From contig NZ_RCCV01000001.1 in NCBI RefSeq assembly GCF_003664255.1, positions 4,402,001-4,466,000 of the forward strand: DNA of 64,000 bases, given 5' to 3'. The notes below the pieces were generated by a model, which saw nothing but the letters and a program-made list of their open reading frames with translations, did not search any database and was not told the DNA's origin. Shown one piece after another: positions 9,525-17,051 of this stretch (its first letter is position 1; every line of letters begins with the position of its first letter). Position numbers and translations under genes: made by a program. This DNA comes from Micromonospora sp. M71_S20. Lineage in GTDB: Bacteria > Actinomycetota > Actinomycetes > Mycobacteriales > Micromonosporaceae.

Positions 9525-10352
9525 TCATTCGGGCACGCCGACGCCGGGGCGGGTCGTCACGTGGTGGCGGCCGATCGGCAGCATCAGCGGCTTCTGCGAC
9601 GTCGGATCGACGATGACCTGGCTCTCGAGGCCGAACACCGCGCGGACGCACTCCTGCGTCAGGACCTGCGCCGGCTCCCCCGCGGCGTGCAGCCTGCCGG
9701 CGGCCAGGGCGATGAGGTGGTCCGCGTACCGGGCGGCGAGGTTGAGGTCGTGCAGCACCATGACGATCGTCGTGCCGCGCGTCAGGTTGAGGTCCGTGAG
9801 CAGGTCGAGGACCTCGACCTGATGGCTGACGTCGAGGAACGTCGTCGGTTCGTCGAGCAGCAACAGGTCCGTCTGCTGGGCCAGGGCCATCGCGATCCAC
9901 ACCCGTTGCCGCTGGCCGCCGGAGAGCTCGTCGACCGGGCGGTCGGCGAGGTCCGCCGTCTGTGTCGCGTCCAGGGCCGCCGCCACGGCGGCGTCGTCCT
10001 CCCTGCTCCAGCGGGAGAGCACGCGCTGGTGCGGATTGCGCCCACGACCGACGAGGTCGGCCACGGTGATCCCCTCGGGCGCCGTCGGCGACTGGGGAAG
10101 CAGGCCGAGGGTACGGGCCAACTGCTTGGCCGGCAGCCGGTGCACCTGCTTGCCGTCGAGCAGGACGTGGCCGGCGCGGGGCGCCAGCAGGCGCGACATC
10201 GATCGGAGCAGGGTCGACTTGCCGCACGCGTTGGCGCCGACGATCGCCGTGATCTTCCCGGGCGGCACGACGAGGTCGAGCGAGGAGATGACGACGCGGT
10301 CGGAGTAGCCGAGCGTCAGGCTCTCGACCGCGAGCGTGTGGGTGGTGGTCAC
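9525..10352 (-). CDS. Ferric-siderophore ABC importer, ATP-binding protein (FepC family)
   Basis: A 275-residue ATPase of the FepC/FhuC type. Walker A is GANACGKST, the signature is ELSGGQRQR, Walker B is LLLLDEPTTFLD, and the switch histidine follows in VLHDLN. It powers uptake of a ferric siderophore by the two membrane subunits encoded upstream. The GTG start overlaps the stop of the permease gene by GTGA, which excludes longer N-termini. It is the last gene of the importer operon that starts at the lipoprotein gene near 13.4 kb. Confidence 0.93.
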   Translation of the reverse strand: MTTTHTLAVESLTLGYSDRVVISSLDLVVPPGKITAIVGANACGKSTLLRSMSRLLAPRAGHVLLDGKQVHRLPAKQLARTLGLLPQSPTAPEGITVADLVGRGRNPHQRVLSRWSREDDAAVAAALDATQTADLADRPVDELSGGQRQRVWIAMALAQQTDLLLLDEPTTFLDVSHQVEVLDLLTDLNLTRGTTIVMVLHDLNLAARYADHLIALAAGRLHAAGEPAQVLTQECVRAVFGLESQVIVDPTSQKPLMLPIGRHHVTTRPGVGVPE

Positions 10353-11383
10353 AGCGAGCCTCCCGCGCGGTTCGTACGGATGAGCAGGTAGATGAGGTAA
10401 GGGGCGCCGAGCACGCCGGTGACGACACCCACGGGGTAGCGCGTGTCGAAGGCGAACTGACCGACGAAGTCCGCGACGAGCACCAGCAGGGCGCCGACGA
10501 GGGCGGAGGGCAGCAGCAGCGAGCCGGCCGGGCCGATGATCCGGGCGGCGATCGGCCCGGAGAGGAAGGCGACGAAGGCGATCGGCCCGGTCGCGGCGGT
10601 GGCGAAGGCGATGAGACCGACGGCCGCGACGATGACCAGGATCCGGGTGCGTTCGAGGCGGACCCCGAGCGCCGCGGCGGTGTCGTCGCCCAGCTGCATC
10701 ATGGAGAGGTTGCGGGCCTTCCCCAGCAGCACCGGCGCCAGGACGGCCACGGCGACGGCCACCGGAACGGTCTCCGCCCAGGTGGCGCCGTTGAGGCTGC
10801 CGGTCAGCCAGCGCATCGCCTCCTGCAGGTCCCATTCGGCGGCCTGGGTCAGGACGTACGCGGTGATGCTGTCGAGCATCGCGGCGATGCCGATGCCGAT
10901 CAGGACGAGGCGGGTTCCCGCGACGCCGTCCTTGAACGACAGCGTGTAGACGACCAGCGCCACCGCCAACCCGACGACGATCGCGAAGGCGGACACCCCC
11001 GCCTCCCCGAGGTGCAGCGTCACGATCGCGAAGGCGGCCGCGGCGCTCGCTCCGGAGCTGATGCCGATGATGTCGGGGCTGGCGAGCGGGTTGCGCAGCA
11101 TCGTCTGGAAGGTGACGCCGCCGAGCCCGAAGCAGGCCCCGGCCAGGATCGCGAGGACGGCCCGGGGCAGGCGGAGCGTGCCCACCGTGAAGGAGGCCCC
11201 GGGGACGTCCTCGCCGGCGATCACCGCCAGGACGTCCGCCGGCGGGTAGAAGGTGCGCCCCGCCATCAGCGAGACGGCGAACGCGGCGACGACGAGGACG
11301 GCGAGCACCACGAGCACGCCGCGTCGCCGGAGCGTACGGCGGACCCGGCCGTGGGTGACGGCCTCGAGAGTCGTGGTGCTCAC
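10349..11383 (-). CDS. Ferric-siderophore ABC importer, permease (FecCD family, second subunit)
   Basis: A 344-residue FecCD-type permease with about ten hydrophobic segments. It has the family's signature regions near LAILAGACFGLGGVTFQ and RNPLASPDIIGISSGA, and a C-terminal GAPYLIYLLIR. It carries the iron-siderophore complex through the cytoplasmic membrane together with the permease encoded just upstream. The GTG start overlaps the upstream stop by four bases (GTGA). Position and family make it the FepG-like half; the exact siderophore cannot be read from sequence. Confidence 0.93.
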   Translation of the reverse strand: MSTTTLEAVTHGRVRRTLRRRGVLVVLAVLVVAAFAVSLMAGRTFYPPADVLAVIAGEDVPGASFTVGTLRLPRAVLAILAGACFGLGGVTFQTMLRNPLASPDIIGISSGASAAAAFAIVTLHLGEAGVSAFAIVVGLAVALVVYTLSFKDGVAGTRLVLIGIGIAAMLDSITAYVLTQAAEWDLQEAMRWLTGSLNGATWAETVPVAVAVAVLAPVLLGKARNLSMMQLGDDTAAALGVRLERTRILVIVAAVGLIAFATAATGPIAFVAFLSGPIAARIIGPAGSLLLPSALVGALLVLVADFVGQFAFDTRYPVGVVTGVLGAPYLIYLLIRTNRAGGSL

Positions 11384-12423
11384 AGCTCGCGCACTTTCTG
11401 CCGGCGGACGATGTAGATGAAGAACGGGGCGCCGATCAGCGCCGTCACGATGCCCACGTCGATCTCCGCCGGGCGCGCCACCACCCGGCCGACGACGTCC
11501 GCGGCGGTCAGCAGCGACGCGCCGAGGAGCGCGGAGAACGGCAGCAGCCACCGGTGGTCGAGCCCGACCAGCAGGCGGCACACGTGCGGGACGACCAGGC
11601 CGACGAACCCGATGGGTCCGGCGACGGCCGTGGCGGCGCCGCAGAGCAGCACGGCGCCGATCGCCGCGACGGCCCGCACGACGGCCACCCGTTCGCCGAG
11701 CCCCGCCGCGAGTTCGTCGCCGAGCGCGAGCGAGTTCAGGGCCCGGGCCGACAGGATGCAGATCGCGAAACCCACGGCGAGGAACGGCAGGGCCTGCCGG
11801 AGGCTGTCGTAGGTCGCACCGCCGACCCCGCCGATCTGCCACGAGCGGAAGCCGCCGGCCACGTCGTTGCGGGGCAGCACGAAGGCGCTGATCAACGACG
11901 CGAGCGCGGCGGACGTGGCGGCGCCGGCGAGGGCGAGCTTCAGTGGCGTCGGGCCGCCGCGTCCCAGGGAGCCGACGGCGTACACGAAGACCGCCGCGAG
12001 GCCGGCGCCGAGGATCGCCGTCCAGAGGTAGCCCGTCGCCGAGGAGAGGCCGAAGGTGACCATGGCGGTGACCACGGCGAGCGACGCCCCCATGTTCACG
12101 CCCAGGATGCCGGGGTCGGCCAGCGGGTTGCGGGTGACGCCCTGCATGACCGCCCCGGACAGGCCGAGGGCCGCGCCGACGGCCACGGCGAGCAGGGTCC
12201 GCGGGATCCGTTTGGTGACGGCGGCCTGTTCCATGGTCGCGTCCGCGCCCTGGAACGCGGCGAGGATGTCGGACCAGCCGACGTTGCGGGAGCCCAGCGC
12301 GACCGACGCCAGCATGAACGCCAGCAGCACCGCGGCCGAGACGAGGAACCACAGCAGCCGTACCCGTGCCGGACGCCGCACCACGGCGACGTCCGGCAGG
12401 GCAGGCGAGTCGAGCCGGGTCAT
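11380..12423 (-). CDS. Ferric-siderophore ABC importer, permease (FecCD family, first subunit)
   Basis: A 347-residue FecCD permease. After a cytoplasmic N-terminal tail it shows about ten membrane spans, the conserved GAALGLSGAVMQGVTRNPLAD region, and the C-terminal GAPFFIYIVRRQK. It pairs with the downstream permease to form the membrane channel of the importer. The ATG overlaps the stop of the binding-protein gene by ATGA. The order lipoprotein, permease, permease, ATPase is the classic one for ferric-siderophore importers. Confidence 0.93.
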   Translation of the reverse strand: MTRLDSPALPDVAVVRRPARVRLLWFLVSAAVLLAFMLASVALGSRNVGWSDILAAFQGADATMEQAAVTKRIPRTLLAVAVGAALGLSGAVMQGVTRNPLADPGILGVNMGASLAVVTAMVTFGLSSATGYLWTAILGAGLAAVFVYAVGSLGRGGPTPLKLALAGAATSAALASLISAFVLPRNDVAGGFRSWQIGGVGGATYDSLRQALPFLAVGFAICILSARALNSLALGDELAAGLGERVAVVRAVAAIGAVLLCGAATAVAGPIGFVGLVVPHVCRLLVGLDHRWLLPFSALLGASLLTAADVVGRVVARPAEIDVGIVTALIGAPFFIYIVRRQKVREL

Positions 12424-13448
12424 GACACCCGGTCGGCAGCCTTGGCCAGCATCGCGACGTAGTCGTTGAGCACGAAGGGGATGGCCAGCGGGGTCGGGTT
12501 CGCCGCGGTGCCCAGCGGCGTGGTGCCGGAGAGCATGACCACCGAGCCGCGCTTGATCGCGGGGATCTTCGACAGCAGCGGGTCGGCCTGCGCGGCGGCG
12601 AGCAGCTTGTCGTCACCGTAGGCGACGATGATGTCCACGTCGTCGAAGACCTGGATCTGCTCGGCGCTCTGGTTGAGCGTGAACTTGTCGGTGCCGGCGG
12701 AGAGCTTGGCGATGCTCGCCGGGGCCTTCATCCCGAGGTCCGCGAAGAACTGGGCCCGGGTGTCGTGCGTCGTGTAGAAGCCGATCTTGCTCAGGTCGGT
12801 GGGGTCGACGTGCGTCATGAACATCGCCGACTTCCCTGCCAGTTGCGGGTGCTTCCCGGCGGCGTCGGCCATCTGCCGCTCGATGTCGGCGATCAGCGCG
12901 TCGCCCTCCTTGGCCAGGCCGAGGGCCTGGCTCTCCAGCTTGATCGTGTCGCGCCACGCCGTGGCCCAGGGCGCCTTCGGGTACGCGACCACCGGGGCGA
13001 TCTTGCTCAGGGTGTCGTAGTCCTGCTGGGTCAGACCCGAGTACGCGGCGAGGATGACGTCGGGCTTGGTGTCCGCGACCGCCTCGAAGTTGATGCCGTC
13101 GTTCTCGTCGAAGAGCACCGGGGCTGTCCCGCCCAGTGACTTGAGCTTTTCGGCGACCCACGGCAGGACGCCGTCGTTGTCGTCGTCGCCGAAGTTGGCC
13201 TTCGCCATTCCGACGGGAACGATGCCGAGAGCCAGCGGAACCTCGTGGTTCGCCCAGGCCACTGTCGCGACCCGCTTCGGCTTCTCCTTGATCGTCGTCG
13301 TGCCGAGCGCGTGCGTGATCGTGACGGGGAACGCTGCGGAGCCGCCGTCGGTCGAGGCGTCCTCGGCCTTCGACGAACCGCCGCACGCGGTGAGCGCCAG
13401 GGTGGCGGCCAGGGCGACGATCCCGGTGAGGAAGCGGTTTGAACGCAT
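12420..13448 (-). CDS. Iron-siderophore-binding lipoprotein (FepB/FecB family)
   Basis: A 342-residue class III solute-binding lipoprotein. The signal peptide ends in a lipobox with lipidated Cys22 (LTAC). The TroA-like fold is recognisable from VTITHALGTTTI, PKRVATVAWANHE and a long linker helix. It captures the ferric siderophore at the outer membrane face for the FecCD permeases. The ATG at 13448 is preferred over an upstream TTG at 13463 because a GAGGTG ribosome site sits 7 bases before the ATG. The iron box 24 bases upstream overlaps the likely promoter, so the whole operon should be iron-repressed. Confidence 0.93.
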   Translation of the reverse strand: MRSNRFLTGIVALAATLALTACGGSSKAEDASTDGGSAAFPVTITHALGTTTIKEKPKRVATVAWANHEVPLALGIVPVGMAKANFGDDDNDGVLPWVAEKLKSLGGTAPVLFDENDGINFEAVADTKPDVILAAYSGLTQQDYDTLSKIAPVVAYPKAPWATAWRDTIKLESQALGLAKEGDALIADIERQMADAAGKHPQLAGKSAMFMTHVDPTDLSKIGFYTTHDTRAQFFADLGMKAPASIAKLSAGTDKFTLNQSAEQIQVFDDVDIIVAYGDDKLLAAAQADPLLSKIPAIKRGSVVMLSGTTPLGTAANPTPLAIPFVLNDYVAMLAKAADRVS

Positions 13449-13471
13449 GAAATTGCACCTCAATGCTGGTA

Positions 13472-13490
13472 AGGGGAGGCTAACCTAACA
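13472..13490 (-). promoter_or_regulatory. Iron box upstream of the siderophore importer operon
   Basis: Read on the minus strand, the site is TGTTAGGTTAGCCTCCCCT. Its left half matches the IdeR/DmdR consensus and the right half is weaker. It lies 24 bases before the ATG of the binding lipoprotein, a position that would block transcription when iron is plentiful. Confidence 0.8.
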
Positions 13491-13768
13491 CACGTTTCGG
13501 GGCGCTCTTGATCTACCGCGGCTCCGCCGGGAACGCCCCCGCACGCCGCCTCACCTGGGTTGCCGGGGCGACGGGTCCGTGCCGCGGAGCGCGGCGCCGA
13601 CACCCGATGAGCGCGACGGGCACCGGCGGACGGGGCGCGGCCGGGAACACGAACCGGGCCGGCGACGGCCGGACGGGGCGCGGGACGACCTCCGCGCCGG
13701 ACGGCGAACATCCCCACCCGGGCCGATTCCGCCTTCGATGACCAGGGGCAGAGGATCAACCGCGCTCA
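13491..13768. other. Intergenic region without a convincing gene
   Basis: About 280 bases between the divergent importer operon and the reductase gene. Short open frames occur on both strands, but none has a ribosome site, a conserved motif or the expected codon pattern. It holds the two divergent promoters, each next to its own iron box. Confidence 0.6.
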
Positions 13769-13787
13769 GGGCAGGCTAACCTAACTT
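13769..13787 (+). promoter_or_regulatory. Iron box upstream of the siderophore-interacting protein gene
   Basis: GGGCAGGCTAACCTAACTT is the inverse of an IdeR/DmdR iron box: its complement reads AAGTTAGGTTAGCCTGCCC. It lies 42 bases before the ATG of the reductase gene. It shares the core AGGCTAACCTAAC with the box at 13472, so both divergent units should respond to the same repressor. Confidence 0.8.
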
Positions 13788-13828
13788 CGCAGCAGGAGGT
13801 GGCTCACGATCCTCGAAGGAGCGACACC

Positions 13829-14626
13829 ATGACCGTCGGCAGCACACTGGTCGAGGCCGGGGTGATCAGACGCCCGATGCTCGCCGAGGTCGTCGCCAAC
13901 CGGCCGCTCACGCCTCATCTGCGGCGCATCACCCTGACCGGCGCCGAGATCGACCGCTTCGGCTACGACGGGCCGGACCACCTGGTGCGGATCTTCCTCG
14001 TCCCCGCGCCCGACGCCGACCTGCACCTGCCGGACTCGGCGCAGTGGTGGCCCGCCCTGCAGGCCATGCCGGCGGAGCGGCGGCCGGTGGTCCGCAACTA
14101 CACGGTCCGGCGCCTGGACGCCGGCCGGCGCGAGCTGGACATCGACTTCGTGCTCCACGGCGACGGCGGACCGGCCTCCGCCTGGGCGCTCAGGGCCGCC
14201 CCGGGGGACCGGATCGGCGTGCTCAGCGACGGCGCCGCGTACGCCCCGCCCGCCGACACCGACTGGCAGCTGTTCGTCGGCGACGAGACCGCCATGCCGG
14301 CGATCACCGCGGCCGTCGAGGCGCTGCCGCCGCAGGCGCGGGCGATCGCGCTGATCGAGGTGGGTTCGGCAGAACACGAGATCGGGGTACGCACGCCGCC
14401 CGGCGTCACGCTGACCTGGCTGCACCGGGGCGGCGCACCGGCGGGCGGCAGTGACGTGGTGATCCGTACGCTGCGGGACCTGGCGTTGCCGGCCGGCACG
14501 CCGTACGCCTTCGTCGCGGGCGAGTCCGCCATGGTCACGACCGTCCGTCGGCACCTGTGCACCGAACGCGGCATCGCCAAGGAGCGCGTCTACTTCGGCG
14601 GCTACTGGAAGCTCGCCCCGCACTGA
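13829..14626 (+). CDS. Siderophore-interacting protein (FAD-dependent ferric-siderophore reductase, SIP/ViuB family)
   Basis: A 265-residue SIP-family flavoprotein. The FAD-binding beta-barrel has the diagnostic RNYTVR motif near residue 90 and an HGDGGPASAWA segment. The C-terminal half has the NAD(P)H-binding-like GDETAMPAI and ends in the family's FGGYWKLA motif. It reduces ferric iron inside the cell to release it from the imported siderophore. The ATG at 13829 follows AAGGAG at good spacing; a GTG at 13799 sits inside a purine run and is not favoured. It is divergent from the importer, and each side has its own iron box. Confidence 0.93.
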   Translation: MTVGSTLVEAGVIRRPMLAEVVANRPLTPHLRRITLTGAEIDRFGYDGPDHLVRIFLVPAPDADLHLPDSAQWWPALQAMPAERRPVVRNYTVRRLDAGRRELDIDFVLHGDGGPASAWALRAAPGDRIGVLSDGAAYAPPADTDWQLFVGDETAMPAITAAVEALPPQARAIALIEVGSAEHEIGVRTPPGVTLTWLHRGGAPAGGSDVVIRTLRDLALPAGTPYAFVAGESAMVTTVRRHLCTERGIAKERVYFGGYWKLAPH

Positions 14627-14697
14627 GCGCCCGCCGGCCGGTGTGCCCGCCGGGGCACCCGGAGCCGCCGCGCGCGGGGCAGCCGCCGGCGTACGCG

Positions 14698-14730
14698 CCC
14701 GGGCCCGCCCCACGGTCAGGGCGGGCCGGG
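14698..14730. terminator. GC-rich hairpin between convergent genes
   Basis: GGCCCGCCC and GGGCGGGCC form a perfect 9-bp stem around an 8-base loop. It lies between the reductase gene and the convergent FetB-like gene and overlaps the latter's stop codon. It has no U-run but sits where a bidirectional terminator would be expected. Confidence 0.55.
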
Positions 14731-15522
14731 ATCCGCTGGCCGCGACCGGGTCGACGCGTCGGTGCGGTGGTGCTCGCGCCGCGCGGGTCGCAGCAGGCCG
14801 CGGGCGACCAGTTCGACGGTGAGGACGACGGCGACGGCCTCGACCGCGAGGAGCCCGACGAGCACGACCAGCTGCGTCACCCCGGCGGCCAGGGGGCTCG
14901 CTCCACCGAGCAGCACCCCGACGAACGCGCCCGGCAGAGTCACCAGGCCCACTGTCCGGGTCTGGTCCAGTGCGGGGACCAGTGCCTGCCCGGCCGCCGG
15001 GCGGCACACCAGCAACACCGCCTCGCGTGGCAGCAGGCCCAGGGCCAGGCCGGCCTCCACCTCGCCGCGCCGGCCGGTCAGCTCGTCCAGTGCCCGACGG
15101 CCGGCCAGCGAGGTGGCGGTCATCGCCCCGCCGATCAGGATCCCCGCCACCGGAACGATCGCGATGCCCCGCAGCGGCACCAGGCCCGACAGCAGCAGCC
15201 CCAGCACCACCAGCATGCTTCCCGCGACGATCGGCGCGCCGGCCCACCACCCCCGCCTGCCGCCCGTGATGCGCCGGCCGGAGGTGGCCGCCGCCACGGC
15301 GCACATCAGGGCCACGAACGCGGCAGTGGCCCAGAGCGACGCCACGATGGCCGCGATCAGCAGCGACACCGCACCCAGCTGGACCGCGGCACGGACGGCG
15401 GCGACCATCACCTGCCGACCGTGGCCCAACTTCCCCACGGTCACGACGGCCGCCGCCACGAGGGTCAACACCACCAACGCGACGCCGAGCTTCGGGCCGA
15501 CCACCAACATCGTCGAGGGCAT
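14716..15522 (-). CDS. fetB: FetB/YbbM-type (UPF0014) ABC permease
   Basis: A 268-residue membrane protein with about seven hydrophobic segments. It carries the FetB signatures in the middle and end: VPVAGILIGGAMTATS, ALGLLPREAVL and VGLVTLPGAFVGVLLGGASP. In E. coli FetA (ATPase) and FetB form an iron exporter. Here no FetA-like ATPase lies beside it, so the permease is orphaned or borrows an ATPase encoded elsewhere. Its place next to the iron-uptake genes fits iron homeostasis. No iron box was seen upstream. Confidence 0.85.
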   Translation of the reverse strand: MPSTMLVVGPKLGVALVVLTLVAAAVVTVGKLGHGRQVMVAAVRAAVQLGAVSLLIAAIVASLWATAAFVALMCAVAAATSGRRITGGRRGWWAGAPIVAGSMLVVLGLLLSGLVPLRGIAIVPVAGILIGGAMTATSLAGRRALDELTGRRGEVEAGLALGLLPREAVLLVCRPAAGQALVPALDQTRTVGLVTLPGAFVGVLLGGASPLAAGVTQLVVLVGLLAVEAVAVVLTVELVARGLLRPARREHHRTDASTRSRPADPGPP

Positions 15523-15594
15523 GCGGTCAGTCTCCCGCCACCCCGACGGCCAGCGCGCACGACGCCGGGCCGCGTGCGCCGACCGCCCTGGGGA

Positions 15595-15759
15595 TCAGTT
15601 CCAGGACATGTCCATGGCGCGCTCGACGTTGACGTAGCCGGCCCTGACGAAGGCGTCCGCCATGGGCAGGTCGCCCAGGTCGGTGGCCGCACGGAGGCGC
15701 GGGACGGCCTCGTCGGCCGGGATGCGGGTGCCCTCGGTGGCCGTACCGGGAGCGGTCAC
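15595..15759 (-). CDS. Small protein translationally coupled to the reductase gene
   Basis: A 54-codon frame whose GTG start overlaps the stop of the reductase gene by GTGA, the coupling used throughout this genome. Codon third positions are almost all G or C. The product begins VTAPGTATEGTR, has a central acidic LRAATDLGDLPMADAFV and ends in RAMDMSWN. It has no membrane segment, signal or metal motif. I do not recognise a family; it could be a genuine small protein or the tail of a lost gene. Coupling and codon use argue for a real gene. Confidence 0.45.
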   Translation of the reverse strand: MTAPGTATEGTRIPADEAVPRLRAATDLGDLPMADAFVRAGYVNVERAMDMSWN

Positions 15760-16361
15760 GCGTCCGCCCGACCAGTGCGGTCGTAGGTCAGGAAGAGCGC
15801 GCCGCTGCCGAGGACGACGTGGTCCGTCAGCTCCCAGGTGCGCGGCTCGAAGACGGCGCCGCGGCCGAACAGCGGGATGCCGGCGCCGATGGTCAACGGG
15901 GCCAGCTTGACCACGAGGCGGTCGATCTCGGGATAGAGGGCGCCGGCCAGGGCGCCGCCGCCGATCACCCAGACGTCCCGGCCGTCGTGCCGCTTGAGCT
16001 CGCGTACGGTGGCGACCGGGTCCGCGGACAGGACCTCGACGGCCGGGTCCGGGCTCTGCCCCATCGTGCGAGAGAACACCAGGTGGCGCAGGTGCGGGTA
16101 GGCGTCGGTGAGGCCGGCCTTCAGCCCCAGCTCGTAGGAGTGACGCCCCTCCAGGACGGTGTCGAACCGGGCGCCCTCGCCGGTGATGCCGAACGCCTCC
16201 CGGGCCGGGCCCGGCAGCGTCTCCGGATACTCAGCGACGAGGTGTTGCAGGTAGTCGTCCGGGATCGGCCAGAATCCGTCGGGGCCGGTGGGGTCCGCGC
16301 CGTCGGGGCCGGCGATGAAGCCGTCCAGGGTGACGGCGATGTAGTACACGAGCTTACGCAC
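15756..16361 (-). CDS. RibD C-terminal / dihydrofolate-reductase-like oxidoreductase
   Basis: A 201-residue protein of the RibD_C/DHFR-like superfamily. It opens with the typical RKLVYYIAVTLDGFIAGPDG, has a GRHSYELGL segment and the NADPH-binding VWVIGGGALAGALY, and ends with a strand LFLTYDR. Members are NADPH-dependent reductases of unknown substrate outside riboflavin synthesis. The GTG at 16361 is chosen because AAGGAA precedes it and homology begins immediately. A longer frame upstream carries only low-complexity Arg/Pro sequence. Confidence 0.85.
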   Translation of the reverse strand: MRKLVYYIAVTLDGFIAGPDGADPTGPDGFWPIPDDYLQHLVAEYPETLPGPAREAFGITGEGARFDTVLEGRHSYELGLKAGLTDAYPHLRHLVFSRTMGQSPDPAVEVLSADPVATVRELKRHDGRDVWVIGGGALAGALYPEIDRLVVKLAPLTIGAGIPLFGRGAVFEPRTWELTDHVVLGSGALFLTYDRTGRADA

Positions 16362-16514
16362 GGTTGTTTCCTTCTGTTCGGGAAGCTCAGGCGGTGGACG
16401 ACGCCGTACCGCCCGTGCCGGGTGGGCGTACGGCGCCGTTCTGATGATCACCATCATGCGCAGGCGCGACCCGGGCTTCAACGCTCGGTTCGGCACGGCT
16501 GACGAGCCGGTGAC

Positions 16515-17051
16515 CTAGGCGTTGGCGGGGTCCTCCCCCGCCGCAGGCCGGTAGCAGCCGCTGGCCAGGATCACCGCGACGCGGTCCCGGCTCGCGGTGG
16601 TGGTGAGGCTGATCGTGATCCCGGTGCCGGGGTCGCGCATGGAGACGGCGCCCCGGGCGCCGTCGGCGAAGGTGCGGTCCTCGGTGATCTCGTAGCCCTG
16701 CTGCCGCCACATGTCCCGGATCCGCCGCAGCGTGGCGATCTGGTCGGCGGGCGGGACCGGAAGGCCGGCGAAGCCGCTCAACGTCCACCGTCCGTCGTCG
16801 GCGATCTCGCCCCGCTGGCCCTGACAGGGCGAGGTGTTGGTCCGCCAGCCGTCCAGCGCGACCCCGGCGGTGGCGGCGACGGCCTGGGCACGCGCCTCGG
16901 CCAGGGTGCTCACCTCGGCGACTGCCTTGGTCTGCAACGGGTCGTCCTTTCCTGAGGAACCGGGGTCACCACCGGTGCAGGCGGTGGCAGGCACCAGTAC
17001 GGCCGCCAGGACCACCGCCCGCCACCAGGGCGTGCGGTGCGGCGGGGTCAT
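16515..17051 (-). CDS. Putative lipoprotein of the WXG100/DUF1023 operon
   Basis: A 178-residue protein with an N-terminal hydrophobic stretch ending in a lipobox-like ATAC (Cys25), then a short Gly/Ser linker. The mature part has two cysteines (in SPCQG and SGCYR), which could form a disulfide outside the cell, and the conserved-looking core MWRQQGYEITEDR. The ATG overlaps the stop of the hydrolase gene by ATGA, so the two are co-translated. I do not recognise a named family. The context suggests a surface protein that works with the exported hydrolase, possibly as an immunity or anchoring protein. Confidence 0.75.
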   Translation of the reverse strand: MTPPHRTPWWRAVVLAAVLVPATACTGGDPGSSGKDDPLQTKAVAEVSTLAEARAQAVAATAGVALDGWRTNTSPCQGQRGEIADDGRWTLSGFAGLPVPPADQIATLRRIRDMWRQQGYEITEDRTFADGARGAVSMRDPGTGITISLTTTASRDRVAVILASGCYRPAAGEDPANA

